A stretch of 64,000 bases of DNA. Origin: Dendrolimus kikuchii. Taxonomy: Eukaryota; Arthropoda; Insecta; Lepidoptera; Lasiocampidae. The position numbers and the translations under genes were made by a program. The DNA lies in the NCBI GenBank assembly GCA_019925095.2, contig CM034398.1, forward strand, positions 9,067,001 through 9,131,000, read 5' to 3'. Below the pieces are notes generated by a model. That model made no database searches and was not told where the DNA came from. It was given only the letters and a program-made list of their open reading frames with translations. Within the stretch, counting starts at the first letter, position 1. Each line of letters opens with the position of its first letter. Positions 1 through 11,077 of this stretch are shown one piece after another.

Positions 1-35
1 AGCCTGGGTAATTACCATTTTACTTTGTATAACAG

Positions 36-187
36 AGGCAAGTCGAGCGGTCGCCGTGAGGAGCAATGGCGCCAGGTGTGGAGCGAGCTGGAGGCGTTGG
101 TGCGTGCGCATGCGCAGTCTCCCGCACATCGAACTCTGCTGCGGGTGTTGCTCGAATGTCGCGCGCACAACAATCACGGGAACGATG
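36..187 (+). CDS. Internal coding exon of an unidentified host gene (gene 1, penultimate exon)
   Basis: The exon follows a splice acceptor (AG at 34-35) and ends at a strong donor, GATG|GTGAGT, with GT at 188-189. The frame starting at position 37 is open throughout and encodes a hydrophilic, probably helical segment that starts GKSSGRREEQW and continues with alternating Leu/Val and charged residues (RTLLRVLLECRAHNNHGND). The donor leaves one base (phase 1), which matches the phase of the next exon at 606. GC content and codon use are clearly higher than in the surrounding AT-rich DNA, as expected for coding sequence. The 5' part of the gene is outside the window. I do not recognise the family, and no catalytic motif is visible. 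Confidence 0.6.
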
Positions 188-605
188 GTGAGTTTTTGTT
201 TTAGAATAATTAGCGCATTTAGTTTTTTTTTGTTGTTTCATCAGTCATTATAATGGAAGAACCATATACCAGGGAACCTAAGGCGGCCGCTTTTGGAGAA
301 TCTTCTAGTGAAATTGAGACATAGCTTCAAAGTCGATTTTCTTCTCGCTTTATGACGTTTTATTATTTTAATCTTTGTTTTACTTGTCTAAAATTATGCT
401 ATCAATAATAAAATGTTGGTCGATAGTTTTAATCGTGCTTATAGAACGAGTTACGAAAATAACGACTTCAGCTTCATAATTAAAGTTTTCAAAGTTAGGT
501 TTTTTACTGTGTGATTGTTATTCCTAGAGTTTTCTGCCATGAGATATATATGTGAATAGATTAATATTAAGTAGTACTTTTCACACTGTCAACATTTGGT
601 ATTAG

Positions 606-847
606 GAGAATCCCGTGCAACGGTAATCAGAGCCACGACGGACTCCCCTCTCTCGCCGGTGGGAGCTGGCAACGGTACTGCGGCAGCGGCCGCTGGGGAT
701 GTGTGGGCGCCGAGGAGCGTGCTGGACGCGTTATTGGGGCCTCCGAGACCACTGCGCAGGCCAGACTTCGCCGGTCGAATGACCGCTGGCAATAGAGTGG
801 CAACACTCTATCCGCATTTACAGCAAGATGTCGAAGCGCAACACTAG
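606..847 (+). CDS. Terminal coding exon of host gene 1
   Basis: The acceptor AG is at 604-605. The single base left by the upstream exon completes a Gly codon, and the frame then stays open to a TAG at 845-847. The encoded C-terminus is Ser/Thr/Pro- and Ala-rich with a five-alanine run, then a segment DVWAPRSVLDALLGPP, and ends QQDVEAQH. This looks like a low-complexity tail rather than a folded catalytic domain. An AATAAA lies 40 nt downstream, so this is the 3' end of the gene. The intron is 188-605 (418 bp). Function is unknown. The exon call rests on splice phase, GC contrast and the polyadenylation signal. Confidence 0.65.
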
Positions 848-886
848 ACCATAGAGTTAAACTTAATCTGTCATATTGAATTTAAG

Positions 887-892
887 AATAAA
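887..892 (+). terminator. Polyadenylation signal of host gene 1
   Basis: AATAAA sits 40 nt after the TAG of the terminal exon, followed by a T-rich stretch. Confidence 0.6.
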
Positions 893-1298
893 AAGTAATA
901 AACAATTTATTATATAAGATAACTCTTTTAATTAAAAAAATTTAATACCGTAATCATGAATATCATAAAAATTATATTTTAATGGTGAGGCTTCATCTGC
1001 GATAATGTTACAGATATAGGCAATTTCACTCAAATATGGCGATAGTTTTAATGCGTTATTTGAGATGGCACATTGGTAATGACGTTAAATATTGACAGAT
1101 AATGTATATATCATATACATATACACTACCAAGTCAATCCTAAGTTTGTTCTATGTTATATCCCGATCCTCCGCTTTTCTTATCAAGATCGCAAGGGTAA
1201 ACTGGTGTTACCAAGGCGCATTCTCCACTCAGTTTCTTCACTGCCACTTCAGATTGCATATTTTGTGATATGTGTGCATAGAGTTTTAGCGACACTTA

Positions 1299-1556
1299 GG
1301 GGCCATCCACAAATTACGTCACACGAATTTCATAATTTTTGACATTCGCGAGACTCCTCCCTGCCTAGTGTGACATCACATTTTAGCAATTTTACATCAA
1401 GAAATTATTAAATTAAAACCGCAGTTCCGTAATTATCTTAAATGTAATAGATTTTAAAATGTAACGTCACAAAATTTAGGACCCCCCCCCTGCCCCTTGT
1501 CACACTTCGTAGACCCCCTTCTCCCCCTTAACGTGTAACAATTTATGGATGGCTCC
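1299..1556. repeat. MITE with about 27-bp terminal inverted repeats
   Basis: The left end GGGGCCATCCACAAATTACG matches the reverse complement of the right end with few mismatches (GGAGCCATCCATAAATTGTT). The interior has C-rich tracts (CCCCCCCC near 1484). The structure is a non-autonomous DNA transposon of about 258 bp. I could not establish a target-site duplication, so the superfamily is not assigned. Confidence 0.7.
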
Positions 1557-3457
1557 ATATGGATTGTGATGCATTAACTTTTTTTTTGAACATTGAACAC
1601 ATGATACAGTAATTTCCTTATTCTTTTCAAACTATTAACTGAAAGTTTTCTATCAGATTTAAAATTAATGTACCCACTATCTGAACCCTAGTGCAATCAT
1701 TCCTAAAAGAATATAGTGCATGAATTAATTCAAAAAGTTATTCAGGATGTATCTGAGAACTTTATTGTTCTGATGGATGTACCAGTGTCGGGATTGACTA
1801 AAATCTTTTTTCAATCGATTTGTCTCTACACACAATTCAAGGTTGACAGTTGTAAGTATTATACTTACTTGTTTACTAGCGTTATGGAGGGTAGAGGTAA
1901 GGAAAATCGTCTCATATGGGTGGAAAGTTGAAAAAATGTCCAGCTATAAACAATAAATAATAGATCAAAAACCTTTCGAAATGGCGCTAGCGTAGACAAA
2001 TGGTATGGTATGAATGTAGCAGTTGTTAACCGGATTGAAGTGTGCCGAGTTCAAAAATTCAATCTAAAATTATAAAAAAAATTAACTTTGCATTTTTTAA
2101 TTTTATAAAACTAAAATAAAATTCCCTGATGCTAAAGTGGCGCCACCCTAATTTAATACATTTCGATGGATACTTCTTCGTATATAGATGGTCACGTCTA
2201 CCCTCCATAGCTAGTGTATTATACCCTGTTCACAAGAACTTGACACGCTGGGGTTACCGACAACCAAAAATATTAACCCCTAAAGCTAAAGTCAAAAACA
2301 TCCGAAATCACAATTAAGTATTACTTGAAAACACCTCTAAAAATAACATTATACGTTTTGTAATATTTTTTAGTTGTCTCAAGTTATCGTGAACGCGAAG
2401 TATTTTGAAAGTGTAATGAATGCACCTACTACACCTGGGACAATGTTAGTGACTGTGTTACTTGAAAGGGTCCACTACTTGTTGAAACGGTCATAAAATA
2501 AGTTGTATTTGGACACAGTCGCTAACATTAACCGAGGTTTAGGTAGCAGGGGCATAATAAATAAATATATACATAATTGCAATAGTTCACTTTATTTGGG
2601 TTGAATAAAAAATGCTACATTATAAAATTAATATCTTATATTTGTTCAATAAAACTACATTGTGGGCCCGTGTGCCCGGCGCCCGGGTAACACGACCTTT
2701 GTATTATTCTTGTTGCATATAAACTCTGCGGGCAGACTGTCATATTATCATATATCATTATTATCATAAGGCAATGGTGAAATGTCACTGTCAAGGCAAT
2801 GGTCCGGATCCTCCTGTCACTGTCACACAATACGACAAACAACCTTCGGTACACGGTACACAGTATACAGTACATGGCATATCGTACACGGTAGAGGTAC
2901 ACACTCTTTACAATTATTGGAATGTCACGCGCGGGATACGAACGTCAAACTTTTTAAATGATTACAAACGAAACTTAACACTAGACCCGGGTTTGGGCCG
3001 ATCCCGTAATATACTCACATCGACGTATTGTACAATCTCCATAATCACGAATAACGCGTTTAACAATAGGGTAGGCGACCATCAAAATAATAGGGGAGCG
3101 GACTGTCAAATTAAGAACGTCGCAGCCTGATAGATTTCGTTCGAACATACCTACTTATGACGTCTAAGTAGGTACAGATAAAGGAGTCAAATAACGCATT
3201 AATTATTGTTTGAAAGTAATTAAAATTATTTTTAATATAATATTAATTTGAATATTAAATGACATAATATTGTTTTAACGCCTGTTATTTTATAATTATT
3301 TATAAATAGAATTTATTATAACTTGTATTCGATCCAATATTGAGAGACATCATCTTACGAAATGCCGCAACTTCTTAGATTTTGCTCGAGCGCTTTGATG
3401 TTGTATTTGTGAGGAATCAAAATGCGCATTTATGTTGGCTTAAATAATAATTAAAAT

Positions 3458-3842
3458 CAGGGCTTGGCAACCAGTAAAAAAGATCGAACCGGTTACAGCC
3501 TAAGTACATAGAAACTTTTCTTCGGTTTTGTTCTAAATTTAACCTTAATCAAACGGTTTTTGACAACAAAAGTTAAATGGGTTTGTTGAATAAACCGGTT
3601 TCAAATATATTCGAACAACTTTTGCGGCGCACGTCTTCAAAGCGCAGCCATGTGGCAAAACAAGTTTTCAGTCGCACACAAACACACGATGAAAGAGATA
3701 TAAAAAGTAATTCTTTCGGATAAACCGGTTAATTTAGGTTTTATAACACTCTTTTTAAAGTTTACACTCCGGACAAGATAGTCGACCAAAACCGGTTATA
3801 ATCGATTAAAACTAGTTAATTTTAAATCAGTTCCAAGCCTTG
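3458..3842. mobile_element. hAT-type MITE with 8-bp target duplication
   Basis: The element begins CAGGGCTTGGCAAC and ends GTTCCAAGCCTTG, giving inverted ends of the CAGGG/CAAGG kind typical of hAT elements. It is flanked on both sides by the same 8-mer, ATTAAAAT (3450-3457 and 3843-3850), the duplication length expected for hAT. It is 385 bp long and non-coding. Inside are four perfect AACCGGTT palindromes (3487, 3593, 3723, 3790). Confidence 0.85.
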
Positions 3843-4178
3843 ATTAAAATTATTTTTAACGTAACGTTTAATACGTAAGATGTTGAGATAATAAGGTACC
3901 TATTTCAACGTCCGCTCTTTTATATGAAGAATATTTTTGAATTCATTGTAAAATGTGTCACCTACCCAATTCAAACGCATCCAAATTATCAGTTTAATAT
4001 TCAATCAAACAATTAATTAATTAATACCCTATCAACTTACAAAACCGATCGATATTATTAAACTTAGGCTAATTTAAAATTAAACGGAATTGAAAAATAA
4101 ATTACCTAGGTACAATGTTTCTTTTTAGTCTAGTAAGCTATTTATACGCGCATGGAGGTTGGTGGGGGTGCGCGGGGG

Positions 4179-4278
4179 TCAGTGGGGGGCTTCGCGCAGC
4201 TTTTTCGCGACCGGCGCCGCCGCATCCAAGGTGTCGCCCAGTGAGTTCTCCTCCGCCGAACTTGCTTCCTCTATTTGT
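4179..4278 (-). CDS. Host gene 2, exon 6 (C-terminus and stop)
   Basis: Last coding exon of the six-exon minus-strand gene. The acceptor is ...ATTACAG|ACAAATAG, and its first base completes the Arg codon split after exon 5. The exon encodes an acidic, Ala-rich tail (EEASSAEENSLGDTLDAAAP, then VAKKLREAPH) and ends in TGA at 4181-4179. The joined coding length of all six exons is 984 nt, exactly divisible by three (327 residues). The tail looks intrinsically disordered, ending in a basic-amphipathic stretch. Other frames at this position produce only Gly/Pro-rich nonsense. Confidence 0.7.
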
Positions 4279-4324
4279 CTGTAATAATAGAAAAACTAGT
4301 TTAGCAATGGAAAAATTTAATAAT

Positions 4325-4585
4325 CATAATAGCATAAACGTCCCACTGCTGGGCTCGAGCCATCCGTTTATAAGGGAACGAACAATATACTCGCTACGCT
4401 TGTCCAAGGCGGATTGGCAGGTTTGATTATGATGCTTTTCTTCACCGTTAGCATATGGTAATTGTAACAATATGCACATTAGGTCAGAAAAACTGCCTAA
4501 GTGGTGCATGCTTTCCTGCTACAATTCGAACTCGCGCCTTTTGAATTTGAGCGCGTGCACTAACCATTAAGCTAACAGCACGAAG
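4325..4585 (-). repeat. tRNA-headed SINE, family A, copy 1
   Basis: On the minus strand the head contains tRNA-like internal promoter boxes (GCTTAATGGTTAGTGC and GGCGCGAGTTCGAA). The body has CACTTAGGCAGTTTTTCTGA and ATGTGCATATTGTTACAATT, and the tail AGCAGTGGGACGTTTATG. The same order recurs at 11078, 12175, 15056 and 51728. It overlaps the exon 6 acceptor region of host gene 2. Confidence 0.75.
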
Positions 4586-4611
4586 ATATTAATAATTTAT
4601 TGCGAAACTGG

Positions 4612-4670
4612 CAAACAGGCAGACGGACCAGCTCATAGAAAATGGTTATCGTCGCCTATAGGCGGTATCC
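4612..4670 (-). repeat. Fragment of dispersed repeat family B
   Basis: Contains AGGCAGACGGACC, then a GGTTATCGTCGCCTATAGG-type segment. This is the reverse complement of the 3' part of the copy at 10115-10405 and parallels 13030-13085. Confidence 0.6.
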
Positions 4671-4871
4671 ACAGATTCGCAAAGACGCGTATAAATCACG
4701 GACCAAAATTCAGTGGCTAAAATTGCACTTAGCTTAGCACCTGTCGTTTCTAACTTCGAAATTGACAAAATCAATGCCAAAGGCGTTAGAGACATGATTA
4801 AAAAAAAAGAAAGTATAACTTTTCAAACAGGTTCACTGTTGCAGACAGGTAGCGTTCGCTCATACACTTAC

Positions 4872-5007
4872 CTTTTGGCGCGCGGCGTGCTGAAGGCGGA
4901 GTCGGAGTTATCCGAGGGTGAGGCGGGGGAGGCAGGTTTCGCGTCCATCGAGTCTTCTGTGCACGACGTTGTTGTATCCTCATTTACTGAATCTGTACCT
5001 AGTTTAC
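4872..5007 (-). CDS. Host gene 2, exon 5
   Basis: Bounded by acceptor TTGTAACAG|GTAAAC and donor AAAAG|GTAAGTG. The 136-nt exon enters in phase 1 and leaves in phase 2, matching both neighbours. It encodes a low-complexity acidic/Ser-Pro-rich linker (TTTSCTEDSMDAKPASPASP then SDNSDSAFSTPRAKR), likely disordered and rich in possible phosphorylation sites. Long open frames on the opposite strand here are shadows of its GC-rich composition. Confidence 0.7.
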
Positions 5008-5902
5008 CTGTTACAACAATTATTCGGATGTAATTTATACCTACTAGTATTATAAATGCGAAAGTAGCAATTTGTTTTCAAGGAAAACCGAACGAAAGCC
5101 AAAATTTGAATCTAAGTTGCCAGAAACGCGAGTGCGTTAGCCACTTGGCTTATTAGCAGGTTGCCTATTCATAAATAACCGTTTTTAGCATTTTTTCTGA
5201 TACATTTTAAAGTTCGTTTCAAATACACTCTGGACGTCTAATTGGTAACGTTAGTCAGGTTTGAAAGAAATCACAATATACAAAAAGAATTCGTTTTCAA
5301 AACCGTAAAAAGTGTTTGTATTTAACTTTTAACTAATGATATGAAATAATTGAAATATTCAAGGTCGTATAATTTCTTTGAACAAGATCTGTTAAGTAGT
5401 TTTTGGGATATGGGGTACATATTTTCCATTATAAATGGTTTATTGGGTTCATTAGCCAAATGTCAAAAACACTAATAGATCACTTCGTTGACTATGATCT
5501 GACAAACACTTTTTACCTTTTGGTTCCTTTCTCATTTATTTATGATTTTATGCTGTAGTGGGATAGAATTGATATGCTCGGTATATAATACGTGGTATCG
5601 AAAGCTTACCGAGCGCTTATATGCGTTTCTTTGAGCGTTTTTTAATTCGTTCGGTATTTACTGTTTTACAAAACTAATAATTCTCCTCGATGTACCTGCT
5701 CAGTAGACCTATTTTAGTAGAGCGTGACAGTGTACGAATCGTGTAAGCGCAACAGATCTAAGAATGCATAGCAAGCAACACTGCCATTTCAGCTTGCGAA
5801 TAAATTTCAATATAGATTATCGACATGTCAGAAACCGGTCTGCACTTTACTGCGCAAATGAAAAGGACCGATCAGAATTATAAGTTCGAGCCTTTACAGC
5901 AA

Positions 5903-6075
5903 TTTTATCGTAAGCGACAATTGGACCCTAAACTATTATTTGGATTTAAGACTATCAGTTTTAATTAGATTACACCCTAATGAATCAAAAACTGAAAGGC
6001 TTAAAACAACATAACAGTTTAAAATACCTTTTGGAACAAAAATAGATTTGGGTCCAAATGTCGCTTACGATAAAA
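5903..6075. repeat. 173-bp MITE with about 28-bp inverted ends
   Basis: Left end TTTTATCGTAAGCGACAATT(GGACCC); the right end is its reverse complement with one or two changes, ending CGCTTACGATAAAA. Non-coding. No clear target duplication. Lies in the intron between exons 4 and 5 of host gene 2. Confidence 0.75.
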
Positions 6076-6260
6076 CGGGGGCAAGAGCTCGAGTTGTATA
6101 AAACGGCACCGCTCGCACACCGATGCCTAGAGAATCATTAAACGTTCATAGAAATATAGGCACTCTGTATGCTTTCGGTACCGCATACCAATTTCGTACA
6201 AATCATAAAACGGCCTAGGATATAGAAACCCTAAAAAGAAGATAATTAGGACAATCTTAC

Positions 6261-6450
6261 CATTACCATTTGTGGAGGGTGGTTCTAGATTGCTCTCGTC
6301 GCTGGGCAAGGGGGAGCCTCCGTTAGCCGGTGGACGTACGTTTCGTTCTTTCCCCAATAACTCTGGTTGTAAGTCTGACAATATGTGGTGGGTCCATAAC
6401 GCCAATTCGACCATGTGTGGAGACCATTTTTTGCCGCAGCCATTTTGTTC
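6261..6450 (-). CDS. Host gene 2, exon 4
   Basis: Acceptor TATTTTAG|GAACAAAAT and donor GGTAATG|GTAAGATT. The exon enters in phase 0 and leaves in phase 1. It encodes EQNGCGKKWSPHMVELALWT and a helical continuation (HHILSDLQPELLGK), then a Gly/Pro/Ser-rich linker ending STNGNG. The first half reads like the end of the folded domain that starts in exons 1-3; the second half begins the disordered C-terminal region. Confidence 0.75.
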
Positions 6451-6662
6451 CTAAAATAGAATATGAAGAGTATAGTTATTTATACAATTTGAAGTAAATT
6501 AAGTGCTGTACTCTCAGTGCCGATGTTTTAAATACATTAAAAATAATTTTAATGGATTTAATTAGATTATTCATATTTATTCTGTCGTTTAAATGATTAA
6601 TTGTGATTATGTCGTTTTTATTATGTTGTGTAACATGATCAAAACCCAAGATTATATTATTT

Positions 6663-6985
6663 ACTAGGATATGCCCGCGACTTCGTCTACGCTTGACTTG
6701 AATTTCCCGCGGGGCTTACGGGACACAAAATACTGCAGCATTTAAAAAATAATGTAAGCTATCGTTTTAGTGAAAATTGTGGTGGAATAAGCTAATTTTT
6801 ACGTACCCGAATAACTATAAACCGCTCCCGGGAAAATTCCCGCGGGATTTCCCGAAAAATGGTAACTATACTATTTTCTAGGATAATAAAAATCCTACGA
6901 TCATACACGTTACCTGAAGCACATATATATCAAATTTCATGATAATCGGTTAATTCGCAACGTCGTGAAGAATGAATAAAGAAAC
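6663..6985. repeat. Dispersed lepidopteran-type repeat with CCCGCGG motifs
   Basis: Starts near GGATATGCCCGCGACTTCG and ends around TTAATTCGCAACGTCGTGA, with internal CCCGCGGG words. Related text occurs near 15525-16085 (opposite orientation), 19465-19760 and 39120-39275. No coding capacity. Class not determined. Confidence 0.5.
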
Positions 6986-7039
6986 ATATTATTCATTCAA
7001 TTCTTACATTCACAGGAGCCTTAAGAACAGACGAGCGTG

Positions 7040-7160
7040 CATGACAAGAGTTATGAATATCAAAGAAGCAAGTTAGGTGTGTAAAAATGGGCCTGAATGG
7101 CGCTCTGTTGTTCGTGCCTACCCCGCAAGGGAACTGGCGTGAAGTTATGTATGTATGTAA
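7040..7160 (+). repeat. Short SINE-like repeat ending in TATG microsatellite, copy 1
   Basis: Shared core GTTGTTCGTGCCTACCCCGC, then AAGGGAACTGGCGTGAAGTT, then a TATG repeat. Further copies lie at 17845-17965 (minus) and 37750-37843 (plus). The TATG tail and size suggest a non-autonomous retroposon of the kind common in moths and butterflies. Confidence 0.65.
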
Positions 7161-7639
7161 ACTCTTACATTTATACATCAGTAGGGTAGTCAAAAATAAA
7201 ATGTATAATTTCATAAAGTTATTTGTTTCAAAACAATTATTTACATAGTGCCTATTTATATACTTCTGACAATGTTTTACGTAGCTACAATCGAAACAGA
7301 CATGCGGGTATTCAATGAAACGGTAACAAACGATCTAAAGTACCGTTGCCATCAAGTTCGTAGAACGAATTTGGAATAATCATTTGTTTGTTACAATCGA
7401 TTTAAATATACGAGTATTGTTCACAAACAATTAAAGTTCCATGGTACCCAAAGTGGTCTGTGTGACCCCTCTAGAATACGATCTATAAAACAGTTCGAAT
7501 TTAAAGGTTCTAAAATCGGTAGTGCTATGCCAACTATTAAAAAGACATTAAAGATTGATGAATTTACTAAAATGTAATATTAAGCAGATATTAGACGGAT
7601 TATTTCTGTTTTTCAAATTCGATGAATAACTCAAAGTAA

Positions 7640-7803
7640 TACCGATACGGCCTCTGTGGTTGAGCGGGCTAAGCCTTTGCTGGTTGACCTTACTAAAACG
7701 CAGAGGCTCCGGGTTCAATTCCTGGTAGTCCGTTGTATATATTACCCATAACACAAGCGTAACTTACTTAATTTGGGGATATACAATATATATGTGTGTT
7801 GTC
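7640..7803 (+). repeat. tRNA-headed SINE, family C
   Basis: A-box-like TGGTTGAGCGGG and B-box-like GGGTTCAATTCC are about 45 nt apart. They are followed by a body with TTACCCATAACACAAGCG and TTAATTTGGGGATATACA. The body is also found, on the minus strand, at 52082-52155 next to the large LINE. It is not an intact tRNA gene: no 3' acceptor stem pairs with the 5' end. Confidence 0.7.
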
Positions 7804-8372
7804 TACTGATTAAAAAAAATATAAACATCCTTGAATATATATTAAATACTTGAATTATTCAATGTCCTTGAATGCCGTCGGTTTCGACGACATTGTTCAG
7901 CTTTTCAAACAAACTAATTCAATTTCGTTAATCCGTCTATTATCACCATTCGGAAAGCAGGGGTTTACCCTAAATCGAGAAACATGAAAAGTGGTCTACT
8001 AAACAGAAAAGTTTGGGAATCTATACGAATAAAACGTTCTATCACTAAACCAAAAGATAAATTTCTGTTTCTTAAAAGAACGAAGAAGAGAGAAAGAAGA
8101 GAAAGGGGGGAGGGGGATGGGGGAGTGGGGGGGAGGCTTACATTTGGATTCAATGGCATGGTACTTATTTTAAACCTGTCTTCTATAACGTAAGGCAGAA
8201 ATTTAAAAATCTAGAAATAACATTCCTTATAGGAGCTTCATATTCATGCGGGAATACGAGAACTCGTCCCACATTCTCGTTTCTCGACAAGCTCTAAAAA
8301 ACGCAGACCCTTTAATTATAGGGAGATAAAAAATTTGCTTTGCTTCTCTATAAAAATGATAGATTATGGAAT

Positions 8373-8500
8373 AAAATAGATTTCTTTATTGCACACGGGA
8401 AAGTAGTTTACACGAATATTAACAGTATTTTAAATAGTACAATCGGCGGTCTTATCGCTTACAGCGATTTCTTCCAGACAAACTTCTAAAGATAGAATGT
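8373..8500 (-). repeat. LINE 3'-tail fragment (CR1-like), copy 1
   Basis: Shares with 45495-45665 and 47425-47590 the layout TTTATTGCACAC ... GGCGGTCTTATCGCTTA ... TTCTTCCAGACAA. In minus orientation this reads as a 3' untranslated tail ending at an AATAAA. Only the tail is present. Confidence 0.55.
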
Positions 8501-8604
8501 CGTAAAAGAATGGATCAGAATTCAGTGCGCAACATAAGTCTAAATATTAATAGTAAATAAATATTACATTGCTCTTAGTTACATTATTAAAGAGACTTTC
8601 TTAC

Positions 8605-8916
8605 CTTATTTAATCTATCACAGACACTTCTAATATGTTTAACGAAATTGAGGTATTCCTTGGCAGTGAAATCGCTTCCTTCCATGTCAGGTATGGCTTG
8701 GAGGCATTCGTCGGCCATGAAGGGAGCTGTGTCGGGACTCGCCGCCGCCAACAACGCCGACGCTGTAGCGGTGCCCACGCCCTTCAGGTTACTCAGTGCC
8801 GTCATAGCCGATTCTATGTTAGGCAGTTTGCGAAACGCCTTCTTTGTCTCTTGCATTACCGCTCGAGGTGTGTTCACTTTTATGAGGTATGATAACTGTG
8901 GGTAGAACCTTCCTCT
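8605..8916 (-). CDS. Host gene 2, exon 3 (helix-hairpin-helix-like core)
   Basis: Acceptor CTGTTACAG|AGAGG and donor AATAAG|GTAAGAAAG; 312 nt, phase 0 at both ends. It encodes the best-structured part of the protein: RGRFYPQLSYLIKVN, a helix (AMTALSNLKG), then LKGVGTATASALLAAASPD. That last segment resembles the Gly-Val-Gly turn of helix-hairpin-helix nucleic-acid-binding motifs. It continues with FMADECLQAIPDMEG and a helical EYLNFVKHIRSVCDRLNK. I do not recognise the family by name. A nucleic-acid-related role is an inference from the hairpin motif only. Confidence 0.8.
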
Positions 8917-9361
8917 CTGTAACAGAACGGGAGAATAATTTATTAAAGGCTGATGATTTGACTGGTTTTGAGGAAGCTTAGACAGATGCGTTTCTGTGGT
9001 ACGTATTCTAAAACGAAACTAAGCTGTAAAACAACGGTTGATATGATAAACGGTAAAACTAAATTGTCACCTGATCATGCTGCGCCTAATGCATATGAAA
9101 ATAAAAACAGCCAGACACATTGTATTCCCAAAATGCACTTGTCGTATGTAACAAAATGTATAATTGTCTATTCTATGGTGGATTGTAGTAAGGCCTAAAC
9201 CGAAGTAAATATTAAAAAGTCCGTTTACGTAGTTTATCCGCAGCCGGCACCTGTTTGCTAGTGAAGTAGGTGGTCCAGAGCTTTTACCATAGATAACAAA
9301 AGCTGTCAATTATACTGGGATAAAAAAATTAAAGTATAATTTATATATATATATAAATGAA

Positions 9362-10090
9362 TCTCTATTTCCCTTTGTCACGCCATCACGCGTGAACGGC
9401 TGGGCCGATTTCGCTAACTCTTTTTTGTTGTGTTTGTTATTGTCAGGGCAAGGTTCTTATGAAAAAAAAAGTAAGAAAATTTTCTCGGAAAATTAGAAAA
9501 TTTAAGAATACTTAACCACCATATAAAATTATTTCTAATCTAACCTTAGCTCTTTGGAAAATATACACTTTTTAATGTAACCTTATGATGTTTGACATAG
9601 AATTGGCAGAATGCGTCCCGCAAATATCGTCAAATAGGATGTAAAAAAACTGAATATCGTTTAAAACAGATGCTTCGGCCGGAGTTATTTTATTGATGAA
9701 ATACATGTAAAATAATTAATTTAGCTGTAATCGGGTTCAAATATTTAGGTGACATTTTTTTTGGGTGTTCAAGTGGGTCCCGAAATGGTATCGATTCAAA
9801 TTTGAACCTGTTAGTGGCGGTGTAATCAGGTTCTAATATTTAGGTGAAATTATTTTTGTGTGTGTTCAAGTGGGTCCCGGGATGGTTAAGATTGTTAAAA
9901 TCTATCGGTAGGTGGCACCGCTAAAGTCTTCCGGTCTTAAACGGTGGGACCTATTTTGATGATTTTTTGTTTTTATTAAAGTGGAATCGAGAATGGTTTA
10001 AATTAACTATTGGTCCCGGTAAATGTCGCTGCAGTAGGGTTCTAGATTTTTATTTCTAAGGGCAGGACAACGTCTGCCGGGTACAGCTAG
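9362..10090 (+). mobile_element. Non-autonomous Helitron, 729 bp
   Basis: The 5' end is TCTCTATTTCCC immediately after an A. The 3' end is CTAG immediately before a T, so the insertion site is A/T as for Helitrons. A GC-rich hairpin (GGCAG at 10061, CTGCC at 10074) sits 8 nt upstream of the terminal CTAG. There is no target duplication and no coding capacity. Internal reiterations of a TCAAGTGGGTCCCG module are visible (near 9770 and 9865). Confidence 0.8.
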
Positions 10091-10114
10091 TTGTTTATGG
10101 TGTAGATTTTCATG

Positions 10115-10405
10115 GAATTTCATGTGTGCAGAAACGGAGAAAGAATAAAATTTCCCGCCGGCGAGCGGTCTGCCGTAGCAAGCGATAAAACAACCCACAG
10201 CCAGGTGGTAGGGTATTTGCCTTTCTGGATGTCTACCACTCCTGGTCTAGAGTATGCCGCCATAACAACCTTCAGTTGTGTTCCGGCACTAGAGGCCAGG
10301 TTTCAGCCGGCAATCTAGAGAGCGGCAGCCCATTGGTAGCACCTTTAGTATTACAAATGCCCATAGGCGATGATAACCGCTTTCCATCAGGTGGTCCGTC
10401 TGTCT
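10115..10405 (+). repeat. Dispersed repeat family B, copy 2
   Basis: Contains GGTGGTAGGGTATTTGCC, GGTCTAGAGTATGCCGCC, ATAACAACCTTCAGTTGTG and a 3' part CATCAGGTGGTCCGTCTGT. Copies in the window are at 4612, 13027, 36235 and 43145. It is probably a SINE or LINE tail, but I see no clear tRNA boxes. Confidence 0.65.
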
Positions 10406-11077
10406 GTCTACAGAACTTATGAGTTGAAAAAAAGTTGAATAAAGCTATTACAATTGTATCAGAATGGTTGTTTATTGGCGTTATAATAGCACCATAATGT
10501 TTGCTTTTGTATAATATATGTATAAAAGTATACACAACTAAGCATTTTAGTGTCATTATGATGCCTGAGATTGATAATTCCGACACGACTTCTGTTGCGT
10601 ATTTGAATTGTAGTAACAAAACTAAGGATCAATTTTGCTGTTGATTGCTTTCATCACGTAGTTCTTTAGTGTGCAGTGATCACTTTGACCTAAATTAATT
10701 ACTTTAATAAACAAAATAATACGCTATTTTAGATTTATTCTAGTTGCATGTGGCTGATATATTATTATGACGTCAGTTTATGAATGTGTCACCGAGTTAG
10801 TTTTGCTTTAAAGCGTAATTTACGTACACTAAACGTGTCAGAATGCATAGTAGCTTAAACTCGATATACAATTTTATATTTTTTTAATGAAATTAAGAAA
10901 TTATATAACCATTGTTGTATTTGAAGTGCCGATCTTATATTTCATAATTATTATTATCAAATTTAAAAAAAACATTGTTGTACATATTATAATATTGTAT
11001 AAGATCAATTATTTTAGTTGTACTTCAATGACTAACGCGATCACATCTCATACTTTCTTTTCAAACGTGGTTTTGAA

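Larger units (their letters stand above)
848..4178. other. Intergenic DNA between two convergent host genes
   Basis: No convincing coding sequence. The interval separates the 3' end of gene 1 from the 3' end of the minus-strand gene ending at 4179. It contains two inverted-repeat elements (1299-1556 and 3458-3842) and a copy of a dispersed repeat near 1060-1125 that recurs at about 18360 and 61700. A low-complexity stretch near 2830-2905 is rich in repeated GTACAC/TATAC words. Confidence 0.6.

Noticed and set aside
2774..3130. 118-codon plus-strand frame
   Set aside because: Driven by repeated GTACAC/TATAC words with an opposite-strand open frame; no splice sites or recognisable protein.
4713..5033. 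106-codon plus-strand frame overlapping host exon 5
   Set aside because: Antisense shadow of a GC-rich exon; the minus strand has phased splice sites at both ends.
7645..7735. Possible tRNA gene
   Set aside because: A and B boxes are present, but the acceptor stem does not close and a SINE body follows that recurs at 52082.
8635..8905. Plus-strand frames opposite host exon 3
   Set aside because: Shadows of the minus-strand exon, which has correct splice sites and a continuous protein.
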